A stretch of 7,253 nucleotides of DNA from contig CALLVJ010000235.1 of the NCBI GenBank assembly GCA_938010625.1, positions 1 through 7,253 of the forward strand, in the 5' to 3' direction. The notes beneath the pieces are model-generated. The model made no database searches and had not been told where the DNA came from. It worked only from the letters and a program-made list of their open reading frames with translations. Positions 1-6,909 of this stretch are shown here, piece after piece (within the stretch, counting starts at the first letter, position 1; the number at the start of each line of letters is the position of its first letter). Source of the stretch: an uncultured Stomatobaculum sp. GTDB lineage: Bacteria > Bacillota > Clostridia > Lachnospirales > Lachnospiraceae. Both the position numbers and the translations under genes were made by a program.

Positions 1-5
1 TCTTC

Positions 6-455
6 TCACGACTGTTTGCTCTTCACGCGCTCAATGCGAAGCGCATGGTTCTTTTCGCGGGCGAGCCGCAGGATTTTCTCCGCGTCCTCCTTGTCAAAGA
101 AGAGCCGCTTTGTCTTGTCGCCGCGCCGAAAGTATAAGGCTGCAAGCGTCGGATGCCCCCTGTCCTCGAGGACCACGGTATCAATCTCATCCCAGGGATA
201 GCACTCGTAATGCGTCGCGATGCGCATCTGATAGTACTGCTCAATTCCCTCTTCACTCACGACAACCTGCTTATCCATGAGGAGCGCTAAGAGATAAAGT
301 GCACCAAAGAGCAGCGCAATGCGATAGCGCGTTATAATTCCTGCCATAAGCAGCAGAGCTGCAAAGCAATATCCTCCATATGTCACCCAGCGCTTTCTCG
401 GGTGCAACTCCCGCGCTGGATAGACCGCGCCCTCCTCATTCTCCCATGGAAGCAT
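6..455 (-). CDS. Small two-TM membrane protein with C-terminal PH-like/YcxB-like domain (hypothetical)
   Basis: I do not recognise a specific named gene. The 149-residue protein has a polar N-terminus rich in acidic residues, then two hydrophobic segments at about residues 23-41 and 45-60 separated by a short basic turn (TRYR). A soluble tail of about 90 residues follows. The tail pattern (VVVSEEGI, then YPWDEIDTVV, then an LYFRRGDKTKRLFF strand pair, then a helix to about residue 135) resembles small bacterial PH-like or YcxB-like membrane proteins; that is a fold impression only. I chose the ATG at 455 because AAAGGA lies 6 bases upstream. The frame stays open to a TTG at 500, but that start has no well-spaced ribosome binding site. 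The gene follows the antiporter gene by 46 bases on the same strand and is probably the third gene of the hutH operon. It is complete, with its TGA stop at positions 6-8. Any role in histidine catabolism or transport is speculative. Confidence 0.75.
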   Translation of the reverse strand: MLPWENEEGAVYPARELHPRKRWVTYGGYCFAALLLMAGIITRYRIALLFGALYLLALLMDKQVVVSEEGIEQYYQMRIATHYECYPWDEIDTVVLEDRGHPTLAALYFRRGDKTKRLFFDKEDAEKILRLAREKNHALRIERVKSKQS

Positions 456-501
456 GTGTTTTCCTTTCTCCTGCTCCGATTCTGTTCGGAGCCCGATCAA
501 C

Positions 502-2040
502 TCACCTGCCGACCTTCGGTGCCTTTCCCGCTGCGGACAGTCTCTCGAGATTCTTCATTGCAGCTTCATGCGCTTCTTCGGGTGCCCCTGCCGGCTTGTG
601 CATAGTTGTCTTTCCAAAAATATTGGTATAGGAACCATCCGCCCAGAATATATTTCGACCGAGGAAGGCAGTGATTGCCGCATACACCGGATTCAAAAGA
701 TTTACGAATGCAAATGGGAAATAAGCGAACGGATGAATGCCGAGGACGCCCATCTGGTAAGCGCCGCAGCCTGTCCACGGGAACATGACTGCCCAGAGTG
801 TGCCGCAGTCTTCAAGAGTTCTCGAGAGCATGTTGCGCGCAAGTCCCATCTCGTCGTACTTGTCGCTGTAAAGCGGCGCCGGAACACCGATGCCGAGGAA
901 CTGGTCGCACATCGTCGCATCGCAGAAGAGCGAGGTGAGCAGGGTTGCGAGCACCAGCTGACCGACCGAGTGCAGCTTATTCTTAAGACCGCCGAACAGC
1001 GCGTCGACGCAGCCGCAGCGCTCCAGCGCGCCGCCGTATGCAACTGCGAGGAGAATCAAGTTGATGGTCCACATCTGATGATCCATGCCGCCGCGGTTTA
1101 AAAGTTTGTCAGCGATCTCATTGCCGGTTTCCACTGTGATACCATAGTGCAGTGTATTAAAAATATCGCCAATGCTCGTCATGCCCTGGAAGATAGCTGC
1201 AAAGACCACACCGCAAAGCACTGAAATCGCAATGCCAACCAGACCCGGGAGCTTCATCACGCAGGCTGCAATGACCACGATAATCGGGATTAACAGCAAG
1301 GGGTTGATGTTGAACTTAGCCGCAAGAGCTGTCTGCAGACCTGCCGCGACCTGCGGGTCATAGCCCGCCGTGTTAATATTGATGCCGAGAATTGTGTAGA
1401 GAATTAGTGCGATCACAAAGGTCGGCGCAGTCGTGGAGACCATTGCCGTCACATGGTCAAATAGACCTGTACCGGAAACCGCTGCCGCGAGGTTGGTGGT
1501 GTCCGAGAGCGGCGAAAACTTATCGCCGAGGTACGCGCCGGAGATGATCATACCAGCGGTAATTGCCGGGTTAATGCCGAGACCCGCGCCAATACCGAGG
1601 AATGCAATGCCAATCGTTGCCGTCGCCGTCCAGGAGGAACCGCAGGCAAGGCCTACGATTGCGCACATGATACAGCCGACCGGCAAGAAGAGGTGCGGGG
1701 TCAGGAGATCCAGCCCGTAGTAAATGACAGCCGGAATGGTTCCCGACATAATGAAGGATGCCACCAGAATACCAACGGTGCAGAGAATCAAAATCGCTTC
1801 CATCGTCGCATTCAGGCGATCCAGCATGCCAGCGAGCATATCGGAAAAGCTGTGCCCGCAGAGACCGCCGATTATGCAGGCGACGCAGATGGATACGACC
1901 AGAGGCATATGTGCATCTGTATAGCCCGTCTTTCCGACAAACCCGAGTAACATAAGTCCCATCATGACAACGATGGGAATGAGTGCCTCAAAGAAGTTTG
2001 GCAGTCTTACTTTCTTGTTGCCTGTCTTTGTCTCTTCCAT
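502..2040 (-). CDS. nhaC: NhaC-family Na+/H+ antiporter-type transporter
   Basis: A 512-residue, very hydrophobic polytopic inner-membrane protein with about 11-13 hydrophobic stretches. It carries the NhaC-family signature at residues 167-185 (SGAYLGDKFSPLSDTTNLA), preceded by GSSWTAT at 134-140. An inverted-repeat counterpart lies in the second half: SRTLEDCGT at 406-414, then PWTGCGAY at 421-428. The length fits the family. The start is ATG at 2040, with GAGGAG only 3 bases upstream, a tight spacing. The frame remains open to a TTG at 2070, but no ribosome binding site precedes it. The family includes Na+/H+ antiporters and the B. subtilis malate/lactate antiporter MleN, so sequence alone does not fix the substrate. 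The gene lies 44 bases after hutH on the same strand, which suggests cotranscription. Inferred roles are proton or sodium balance during histidine catabolism, or movement of histidine or a breakdown product. Family assignment is firm; substrate is unknown. Confidence 0.9.
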   Translation of the reverse strand: MEETKTGNKKVRLPNFFEALIPIVVMMGLMLLGFVGKTGYTDAHMPLVVSICVACIIGGLCGHSFSDMLAGMLDRLNATMEAILILCTVGILVASFIMSGTIPAVIYYGLDLLTPHLFLPVGCIMCAIVGLACGSSWTATATIGIAFLGIGAGLGINPAITAGMIISGAYLGDKFSPLSDTTNLAAAVSGTGLFDHVTAMVSTTAPTFVIALILYTILGININTAGYDPQVAAGLQTALAAKFNINPLLLIPIIVVIAACVMKLPGLVGIAISVLCGVVFAAIFQGMTSIGDIFNTLHYGITVETGNEIADKLLNRGGMDHQMWTINLILLAVAYGGALERCGCVDALFGGLKNKLHSVGQLVLATLLTSLFCDATMCDQFLGIGVPAPLYSDKYDEMGLARNMLSRTLEDCGTLWAVMFPWTGCGAYQMGVLGIHPFAYFPFAFVNLLNPVYAAITAFLGRNIFWADGSYTNIFGKTTMHKPAGAPEEAHEAAMKNLERLSAAGKAPKVGR

Positions 2041-2084
2041 ACTCTCCTCTTTTCTGTTGTGCCGCGCCAAAGGGCGCTGTGTCT

Positions 2085-3617
2085 TTATACTTCCAGTTCT
2101 CCGCTGATTGCCGCCTCAACTGCCTGAATCAGAGAGCCGTCTGTCAGAATACGCTCGCAATAGTTGATGTCCTCATAGAGCTCCCGATCCTCATCAAGGT
2201 AAGCACAGCCCTTCCGCACAAGGTCATATGCCGCCTGGGTACCGCGTCCAAGCCCCTTGTTGCCGCGCATGTCAATGCCCTGGCAGGCAACCATGAGCTC
2301 CATCGCGAGCACGCGGCGCACGTTCTTTCCGATCTCTGCCGCCTGGCGCGCTGCGATCGTGCCCATGCTGACATGATCTTCCTGGCCCGCTGAGCTCGGA
2401 ATGCTGTCCACGCTCGCCGGATGTGCGAGCACTTTATTCTCCGACACGAGCGCTGCTGCCGAGTACTGTACAATCATGAAGCCGGAGCAGACACCGCCGT
2501 GCGGGGTCAGGAATGCCGGCAGTGCCGAGTAAGCCGGATTCACGAGGCGCTCAATGCGTCGCTCCGAGACATTGGCGAGCTCGGACTCTGCAATCTTCAA
2601 GAAGTCAAACGGCAGCGCCATCGGCTGGCCGTGGAAGTTGCCGCCGGAAATACCGGCTCTGTCCTCCTTAAAGATGAGTGGATTGTCAGTCACCGAGTTA
2701 ATCTCAATGTCAACCTTGCTCTGCACATACTTCACGGCATCCTTCGAAGCGCCGTGAATCTGCGGGCTGCAACGGAGCGAATAAGCGTCCTGTACGCGAA
2801 TCTCACCCTGTCTTGTCGTATTCTTCGAGTTTTCGAGCAGACGGCGCAAGTTCTTTGCGGTCTTTCCCTGCCCCTCGTGCGGCCGGATGGCGTGAACTCT
2901 GTCCTCAAGCGCATCCATCACGCCGTTCTGCGCCTCAAAGCAGAGCGCATCCGCGATGTCTGCAATCTTTAAAAGCTGCGTCGCATCATAGAGCGCGAGG
3001 GCGCCGACCGAAGTCATCGCCTGGGTGCCGTTGTTCAGCGCCAGGCCCTCCTTTGCGGAGAGCACCACAAGCGGAATTCCCGCTCTCTTCATTGCCTCTG
3101 CGCCGGAGAGCAGCTCACCCTCATAGTAGGCCTTTCCGAGCCCCAGCATGACCAGCACCATGTGCGAGAGCGGTGCGAGATCTCCAGAAGCGCCGAGTGA
3201 ACCCTTCTCCGGGATGAACGGGGTCACGCCCTTGTTCAGCATCGCAACCATGGTCTCAAGCGTCTCAAGCCGGATGCCGGAATAGCCCTTCGAGAGATTG
3301 TTGACGCGGAGCAACAGGATGCCGCGCGCCACATCCTCCGGGAACGGATTGCCCGCACCGACTGCGTGGGTAATAATCAGATTTTTCTGCAGCTTATGGC
3401 ACTCATCCGTGCTGATCACGACGTCGCTGAACTTTCCGAACCCCGTCGTGATACCATAGACAACCTTCTTCTCAGCGACCAAGTCATCGACGATTTTCCG
3501 GGATGCCAGAACTGCCTCCCGGCTCTCCGGCGAGAGTTCCACCGCTGCATGTTCCCGGCAAACTGCAACAATCTGCCCGACGGTCAGATCCTGTCCGGTA
3601 ATCAGAATTTTCTCCAT
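2085..3617 (-). CDS. hutH: Histidine ammonia-lyase
   Basis: Cytosolic enzyme of 510 residues that removes ammonia from L-histidine to give trans-urocanate, the first step of the hut pathway. The autocatalytic MIO cofactor tripeptide Ala143-Ser144-Gly145 sits in GSLGASGDLAPLSHM. Residues matching the Pseudomonas putida active site are all present: Tyr54 (YGITTGFG), His84 (IITHAVG), Asn196 (NNGTQ), Tyr279 and Arg282 (DAYSLRC), Phe328 (GGNFHG) and Glu413 (QEDHVSMG). The Glu413 block is the histidine-type version; phenylalanine and tyrosine lyases carry NQD-type sequence there. The length is normal. The start is ATG at 3617, with a perfect AGGAGG 9 bases upstream. The frame extends to a TTG at 3650, but that would add residues not typical of the family. 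The gene is first in a likely operon with the antiporter and small membrane protein genes. It is preceded by a promoter-like region that shares an element with the hutU upstream region. Confidence 0.97.
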   Translation of the reverse strand: MEKILITGQDLTVGQIVAVCREHAAVELSPESREAVLASRKIVDDLVAEKKVVYGITTGFGKFSDVVISTDECHKLQKNLIITHAVGAGNPFPEDVARGILLLRVNNLSKGYSGIRLETLETMVAMLNKGVTPFIPEKGSLGASGDLAPLSHMVLVMLGLGKAYYEGELLSGAEAMKRAGIPLVVLSAKEGLALNNGTQAMTSVGALALYDATQLLKIADIADALCFEAQNGVMDALEDRVHAIRPHEGQGKTAKNLRRLLENSKNTTRQGEIRVQDAYSLRCSPQIHGASKDAVKYVQSKVDIEINSVTDNPLIFKEDRAGISGGNFHGQPMALPFDFLKIAESELANVSERRIERLVNPAYSALPAFLTPHGGVCSGFMIVQYSAAALVSENKVLAHPASVDSIPSSAGQEDHVSMGTIAARQAAEIGKNVRRVLAMELMVACQGIDMRGNKGLGRGTQAAYDLVRKGCAYLDEDRELYEDINYCERILTDGSLIQAVEAAISGELEV

Positions 3618-3626
3618 CCTCTGTGT

Positions 3627-3632
3627 CCTCCT
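3627..3632 (-). promoter_or_regulatory. Ribosome binding site of hutH
   Basis: A perfect AGGAGG on the minus strand lies 9 bases before the ATG at 3617. It decides that start over the in-frame TTG at 3650. Confidence 0.85.
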
Positions 3633-3671
3633 GTCTCTTGAACTGCACAATTTCAGCTGTTTTTCATTGAT

Positions 3672-3704
3672 AGACTACAGGATTCCCGTCAAAAAAACGT
3701 CTAT
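3672..3704 (-). promoter_or_regulatory. Putative activator-dependent hutH promoter with paired GAC heptamers
   Basis: Read on the minus strand, heptamer ATAGACG (3704-3698) and heptamer TTTGACG (3693-3687) are 11 bp apart, start to start. Nine bases later comes TAGTCT (3677-3672), a -10-like hexamer. A TTGAC resembling a -35 is present, but no good -10 lies 16-18 bases downstream of it, so ordinary sigma-70 recognition would be poor. The 16 bases at 3703-3688 match those upstream of hutU at 15 positions, and the -10-like hexamer is at the same distance in both. If the hexamer is used, the leader before the hutH ATG is only about 48 bases, too short for an obvious attenuator. The promoter call is inference from this conservation. 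Confidence 0.6.
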
Positions 3705-3864
3705 TTGTATTTTTTAAGTGAGATATTTGTGGAGAAATTCCTGATATCCTCTGTTCATGCGCCCAAAACCATGAAATACCTTTACCTTGATTTCCGCGCA
3801 GCAGATTACCACACTCGCACACAGGAACAGGACAGCCACATAGAATGACTGACTGTTCTTCTGA

Positions 3865-6714
3865 TCACTTCCCACTGACCTTTGCTTTCTCAAGCGCCGC
3901 TTCCGCTTCCCGAAGCAACTCCTCGGTCTCCGGGTTCTGAATTCGCTCTGCAATATAGCGCGCCTTTCTGAGATGCTCAATCGCCATCGCTGTCTGCTGT
4001 TGCCGGAGGGCAAGCAACGCGAGATAGCCCTCGGTCCGCTCAAGCCCCCAGCGGTAGCCATTCGCCGTGAGTAACCCAGCGGCCCGTGTCAGATACGCGC
4101 CACTCTCGGCATCACGCCCCAATAAAAAAAGCAGCTGACCAATGCCTGAGTAAATCTGTGCCATGCCATTGGTCTCGCCGGAGACGCCTCCAATGTCCGC
4201 CGCTTCCCGGTAGAGGCACAGCGCCTCCTCCAGCCTTTCCTGCAGCCGCGCGATGTCGCCGAGATAGGCAACACAGGCCGCGATGCTCGCGCGGTACTTG
4301 GGTGAATTGCCGCTCTGCGCCTTCTCCAGCGCCTCAAAGGCCGCGCGCGCTGTCCGAAGCTCCTCTGTCGCTTCCGCAAACTGCCGTCGCCGGAGCAGGC
4401 ACCAGCCGTGAAGCCGCCGAAAGGCCGCGTGCATTTCGGCATTTCCCGCCGACTGCGCGAGCCCGAGCTGCACATAATGCTCCGCTTTCTCAAGATTTGA
4501 GGTCTGAATCCCATGAAAAATATGCTGCAAATAACAGGAAAACAACATATCCTCATCCGCACAGCGCCGTGCGCTCATCATGCACTGCTCAATCGCGGCA
4601 ACACCGCTGTCATAATGTCCCGCCGCAATGTCATGCCGTCCCAGAATATATTGCATCTGCATTTTCATATGCCCGACTTCCGGCGAGCTGTCCTCTAAGC
4701 GTATCACATCCTTTGCGAGCTCCAGCATCTTTTCCGCCTCCGCGAGCGCGCCGAACTGCCCGCCGAGGTCAGTGATTTCCGAGTGCACGAGCGGGAAGTT
4801 TTCATTCAAAATCGTATAGAACTCCTGCAAATAGCGAATCTGGTAGCTGTATGCCTTGACCGGGCAAAGAGCGCGCATCCAGTGATGGGCAATGACCGGC
4901 AGCGCGGCATAACGCCCGCCCTGCGTCCGCTCATAGTACTCCGCGAGCATCCGGTGATACAGACGGGTGCGCCCTGCGCTCTGCTGCTCATACAGATACT
5001 CGCGAAATACACGGTGCACAAATTTATAGCAGACTTCAAATCCGACTGTGAGTTCCTGGATCAGCTGGTTAGCCACAAGGCTCTCGATATACCCGAGGAG
5101 CTCCAAGCGATTCATGTGCTGCAGGAGATATTCGAGCTCTTCCATAGTGATTTTTTCCGGAAAAATTGCCATGCAGGAGAGCACTTCTCGCTCGGCACTG
5201 CTTAGCCCAGCGAGGCGCGCGGCAATCAGGCGGTCAATCTTCGGCGTCTTTCTCAGAACAAAGCCCTTCTCCTGAATCAGTGCAATCATCTCCTGTAAAA
5301 AGAAGGCATTGCCCTCCGTCATCTCATAGAGCGCCGCAAGACGCTCTGTCTTATCCCGAAATTCCGGAAAAACGCGAAGCACAATGCGGTCCGCCTCCGC
5401 CCTCGAAAAGGGATTCAGCGCGAGAAAGCGAACGCGATCCTCCCGCACCAGCCGCTCCAGTTGCCGCACGACCTTCGCCTCTTCTCTGCCCTGATAAGTG
5501 CCAATCAGCTGCAGTTGCGAAGCGCTGAGACTCTGCAGCAGCTTTAAGAGCAGACGATAGCTCACCTCATCCATCCACTGCATTTCATCAATCGTAATGA
5601 GGACACGCTTTTTCCGGCATAAGGTCTGCAACAGTCCGAGAAGCCGCTGTTCCACCGCCTGATAGCGGAGATACCCGCTGTCCTCCTCTTCCACGCCGCC
5701 CGCAAGTTCGGCGAGCGTTGCCGCTGTCTCCTCCTCTGAAATACCGCTCAGTCTGCCCTCTGCAGCGAGCTGGCGCAGTTCTTCAAAAATATCGCTGAAC
5801 GGACTCAGAAAAAACTCGGCGCCCTGACGGTAACAAATTGCGTGGAGCGCGAGCATCCCATTTCCCTCGGCAAGTTTCCGACATGCCTTCAAAAAGCCGG
5901 TCTTACCGCAGCCCTCCTCGCCCTCAACCAGAGCGACGCTCTTTGCCTTTCCCTTCTCCGCCTGCAAAAAGGCACTGACTTCGAGCAGTTCTTTCTCGCG
6001 GCCAATGTAGCCGGGGCCACCGCCTTTCTCTTCGATCTGCGGAAGCTGTTCTTTCATCATGAAAATCTGCTGAAACAGCTGCTTCGCCTCGCGGGACGGC
6101 GCCGCTTCCAATTCCTCGCGAAACAGTTTTTCCATATCGCGGTACAGGCGGAGTGCCATGTGATGCTGACCGCAGGCCGCATAGCGCTGCATGAGTTCCA
6201 GATACAGCGCCTCATTGAACGGATCTTCGACGAGCAGCATTTTTGCTGCTCGCTGCATTCCGGCGACATCCTCTTTCTGCCAGGCTGTCTCATACTGCTG
6301 CCTCGCAACAGCGCTGTCCTCCCGCTGCCGCTCAGCGCGCACTTCCTCTGCCCACTCCTCAAACTCATAACAGTTCTTCACAAAAAAGTGCTCCAGAAAA
6401 GACGCGTCACAGCGCGAGAGGTCTGTCGAAAGCTGCACGCCCTCCGAGAGTGCAAGTTCTGAATTTCCCTTGCTCATCAGCACCTCACTGCCGAGCTGCC
6501 TACGCACCTGGTATACCGCATCTCGCAGTTTCTTTCTGCCGACGCTCTCCTCTTCATCTCCCCAGAGCAGATGAATCAACTCTTCGCGGCTCGCGCGCTG
6601 CCGGTAGGCAAGGTAATAAAAAAAGGCCTCCGCCTTGCGGTATGGAAAACTCACGCGAGTTCCGTTTTTTCGTATTTCTGGATTGCCCAGAAACTGAATC
6701 TCGATTGTCTCCAA
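3865..6714 (-). CDS. BTAD-domain (SARP/AfsR-like) transcriptional regulator with P-loop ATPase and helical-repeat C-terminus
   Basis: A 949-residue cytosolic protein. Residues 2-100 look like an OmpR-type winged helix (IQFLGNPEIRKNG start, hydrophobic core, WGDEEE, then a probable recognition helix KLRDAVYQVRRQLG at 62-75). Residues about 100-225 fit a bacterial transcriptional activator domain: CDASFLEHF, EFEEWAEEVR, LLVEDPFNEALYLELMQRYA and ALRLYRDMEKLFREEL. A GYIGREKEL lead-in at 235 opens an ATPase with Walker A GEEGCGKT (265-272) and Walker B VLITIDEMQWMD (371-382). From about 580 to the end the protein is alpha-helical, with TPR-like helix pairs. This architecture is known from AfsR/SARP and MalT-type regulators, in which nucleotide and ligand binding control DNA binding. 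The gene lies between hutU and hutH, so I infer it senses a pathway compound and activates both; ligand and direction of control are not visible. The start is TTG, justified by the ribosome binding site and promoter. An upstream in-frame ATG at 6807 would add 31 residues. Confidence 0.88.
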   Translation of the reverse strand: METIEIQFLGNPEIRKNGTRVSFPYRKAEAFFYYLAYRQRASREELIHLLWGDEEESVGRKKLRDAVYQVRRQLGSEVLMSKGNSELALSEGVQLSTDLSRCDASFLEHFFVKNCYEFEEWAEEVRAERQREDSAVARQQYETAWQKEDVAGMQRAAKMLLVEDPFNEALYLELMQRYAACGQHHMALRLYRDMEKLFREELEAAPSREAKQLFQQIFMMKEQLPQIEEKGGGPGYIGREKELLEVSAFLQAEKGKAKSVALVEGEEGCGKTGFLKACRKLAEGNGMLALHAICYRQGAEFFLSPFSDIFEELRQLAAEGRLSGISEEETAATLAELAGGVEEEDSGYLRYQAVEQRLLGLLQTLCRKKRVLITIDEMQWMDEVSYRLLLKLLQSLSASQLQLIGTYQGREEAKVVRQLERLVREDRVRFLALNPFSRAEADRIVLRVFPEFRDKTERLAALYEMTEGNAFFLQEMIALIQEKGFVLRKTPKIDRLIAARLAGLSSAEREVLSCMAIFPEKITMEELEYLLQHMNRLELLGYIESLVANQLIQELTVGFEVCYKFVHRVFREYLYEQQSAGRTRLYHRMLAEYYERTQGGRYAALPVIAHHWMRALCPVKAYSYQIRYLQEFYTILNENFPLVHSEITDLGGQFGALAEAEKMLELAKDVIRLEDSSPEVGHMKMQMQYILGRHDIAAGHYDSGVAAIEQCMMSARRCADEDMLFSCYLQHIFHGIQTSNLEKAEHYVQLGLAQSAGNAEMHAAFRRLHGWCLLRRRQFAEATEELRTARAAFEALEKAQSGNSPKYRASIAACVAYLGDIARLQERLEEALCLYREAADIGGVSGETNGMAQIYSGIGQLLFLLGRDAESGAYLTRAAGLLTANGYRWGLERTEGYLALLALRQQQTAMAIEHLRKARYIAERIQNPETEELLREAEAALEKAKVSGK

Positions 6715-6722
6715 CTCACCTG

Positions 6723-6728
6723 CCTCCT
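6723..6728 (-). promoter_or_regulatory. Ribosome binding site fixing the regulator's TTG start
   Basis: AGGAGG on the minus strand lies 8 bases before the TTG at 6714, which is ideal spacing. The alternative in-frame ATG codons at 6807 and 6747 have no purine-rich ribosome binding site. From the TTG the protein begins directly with the winged-helix first strand (ETIEIQFLG), as expected for this family. Confidence 0.8.
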
Positions 6729-6745
6729 TTTCCGATACTATTCCC

Positions 6746-6775
6746 ATTATAGGAGAGGATAGGCCGCAAAGTCCA
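6746..6775 (-). promoter_or_regulatory. Sigma-70-type promoter of the regulator gene
   Basis: On the minus strand a consensus TATAAT (6751-6746) is preceded, after 18 bases, by TGGACT (6775-6770), which matches 4 of 6 bases of TTGACA. Transcription would start near 6739, giving a leader of about 25 bases that includes the AGGAGG before the TTG at 6714. It lacks the paired GAC heptamers seen before hutU and hutH, so the regulator gene looks basally expressed. It lies back to back with the hutU promoter, so mutual interference is possible. Confidence 0.6.
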
Positions 6776-6813
6776 GCAACACCGTCATTTTTTCTACTTT
6801 TGTTCATTTGAAA

Positions 6814-6846
6814 TTAGACGCTTTTTTGACTCTGCTCCTCTATACT
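6814..6846 (+). promoter_or_regulatory. Putative activator-dependent hutU promoter with paired GAC heptamers
   Basis: Heptamer TTAGACG (6814-6820) and heptamer TTTGACT (6825-6831) are 11 bp apart, start to start. Nine bases later comes TATACT (6841-6846), a good -10 hexamer. At normal spacing upstream of TATACT there is no -35: the hexamer 17 bases before it is ACGCTT. That fits a promoter needing an activator. The block TAGACGCTTTTTTGAC (6815-6830) recurs with one change before hutH, in the same orientation relative to its gene. The predicted leader to the hutU ATG is about 57 bases. Assigning the neighbouring BTAD protein as the binder is inference. Confidence 0.62.
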
Positions 6847-6909
6847 GGTCACAAATGGCGAAATGATTCTGGCAATGTTGACACGATCTGCAGAAAGGAA
6901 GGTGCCCCA

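Noticed and set aside
2085..3617. Possibility that the lyase is a tyrosine or phenylalanine ammonia-lyase.
   Set aside because: The QEDHVSMG block with Glu413, the full set of histidine-lyase active-site residues, and the adjacent hutU all point to histidine as substrate.
3688..3703. The T-run in the hutH upstream element as the tail of a rho-independent terminator for the regulator transcript.
   Set aside because: No GC-rich hairpin precedes it. The same T-run with identical flanks occurs before hutU, where no same-strand gene lies just upstream, so a regulatory site explains it better.
3754..3775. Inverted repeat TTCATG / CATGAA with a 10-base loop, downstream of the regulator gene, considered as a terminator.
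   Set aside because: Only 6 bp of AT-rich stem and no T-tract follows on the minus strand. No convincing terminator was found for the regulator gene.
3714..3839. A 41-codon minus-strand frame starting at GTG 3839 with a hydrophobic stretch, just after the regulator stop.
   Set aside because: No ribosome binding site before the GTG, and the frame continues upstream as an out-of-frame shadow of the regulator gene. It could be a leaderless or remnant peptide, but nothing supports that.
4086..4775. Long plus-strand open frame (229 codons) inside the regulator gene, and similar frames opposite hutH and nhaC.
   Set aside because: Antisense shadows caused by GC-rich codon bias. Their translations are rich in Arg, Pro, Ser and Ala, match no family, and overlap well-supported genes.
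6057..6368. Minus-strand frame of 103 codons within the regulator gene.
   Set aside because: Alternate-frame shadow of the BTAD coding sequence; the main frame carries all recognisable motifs.
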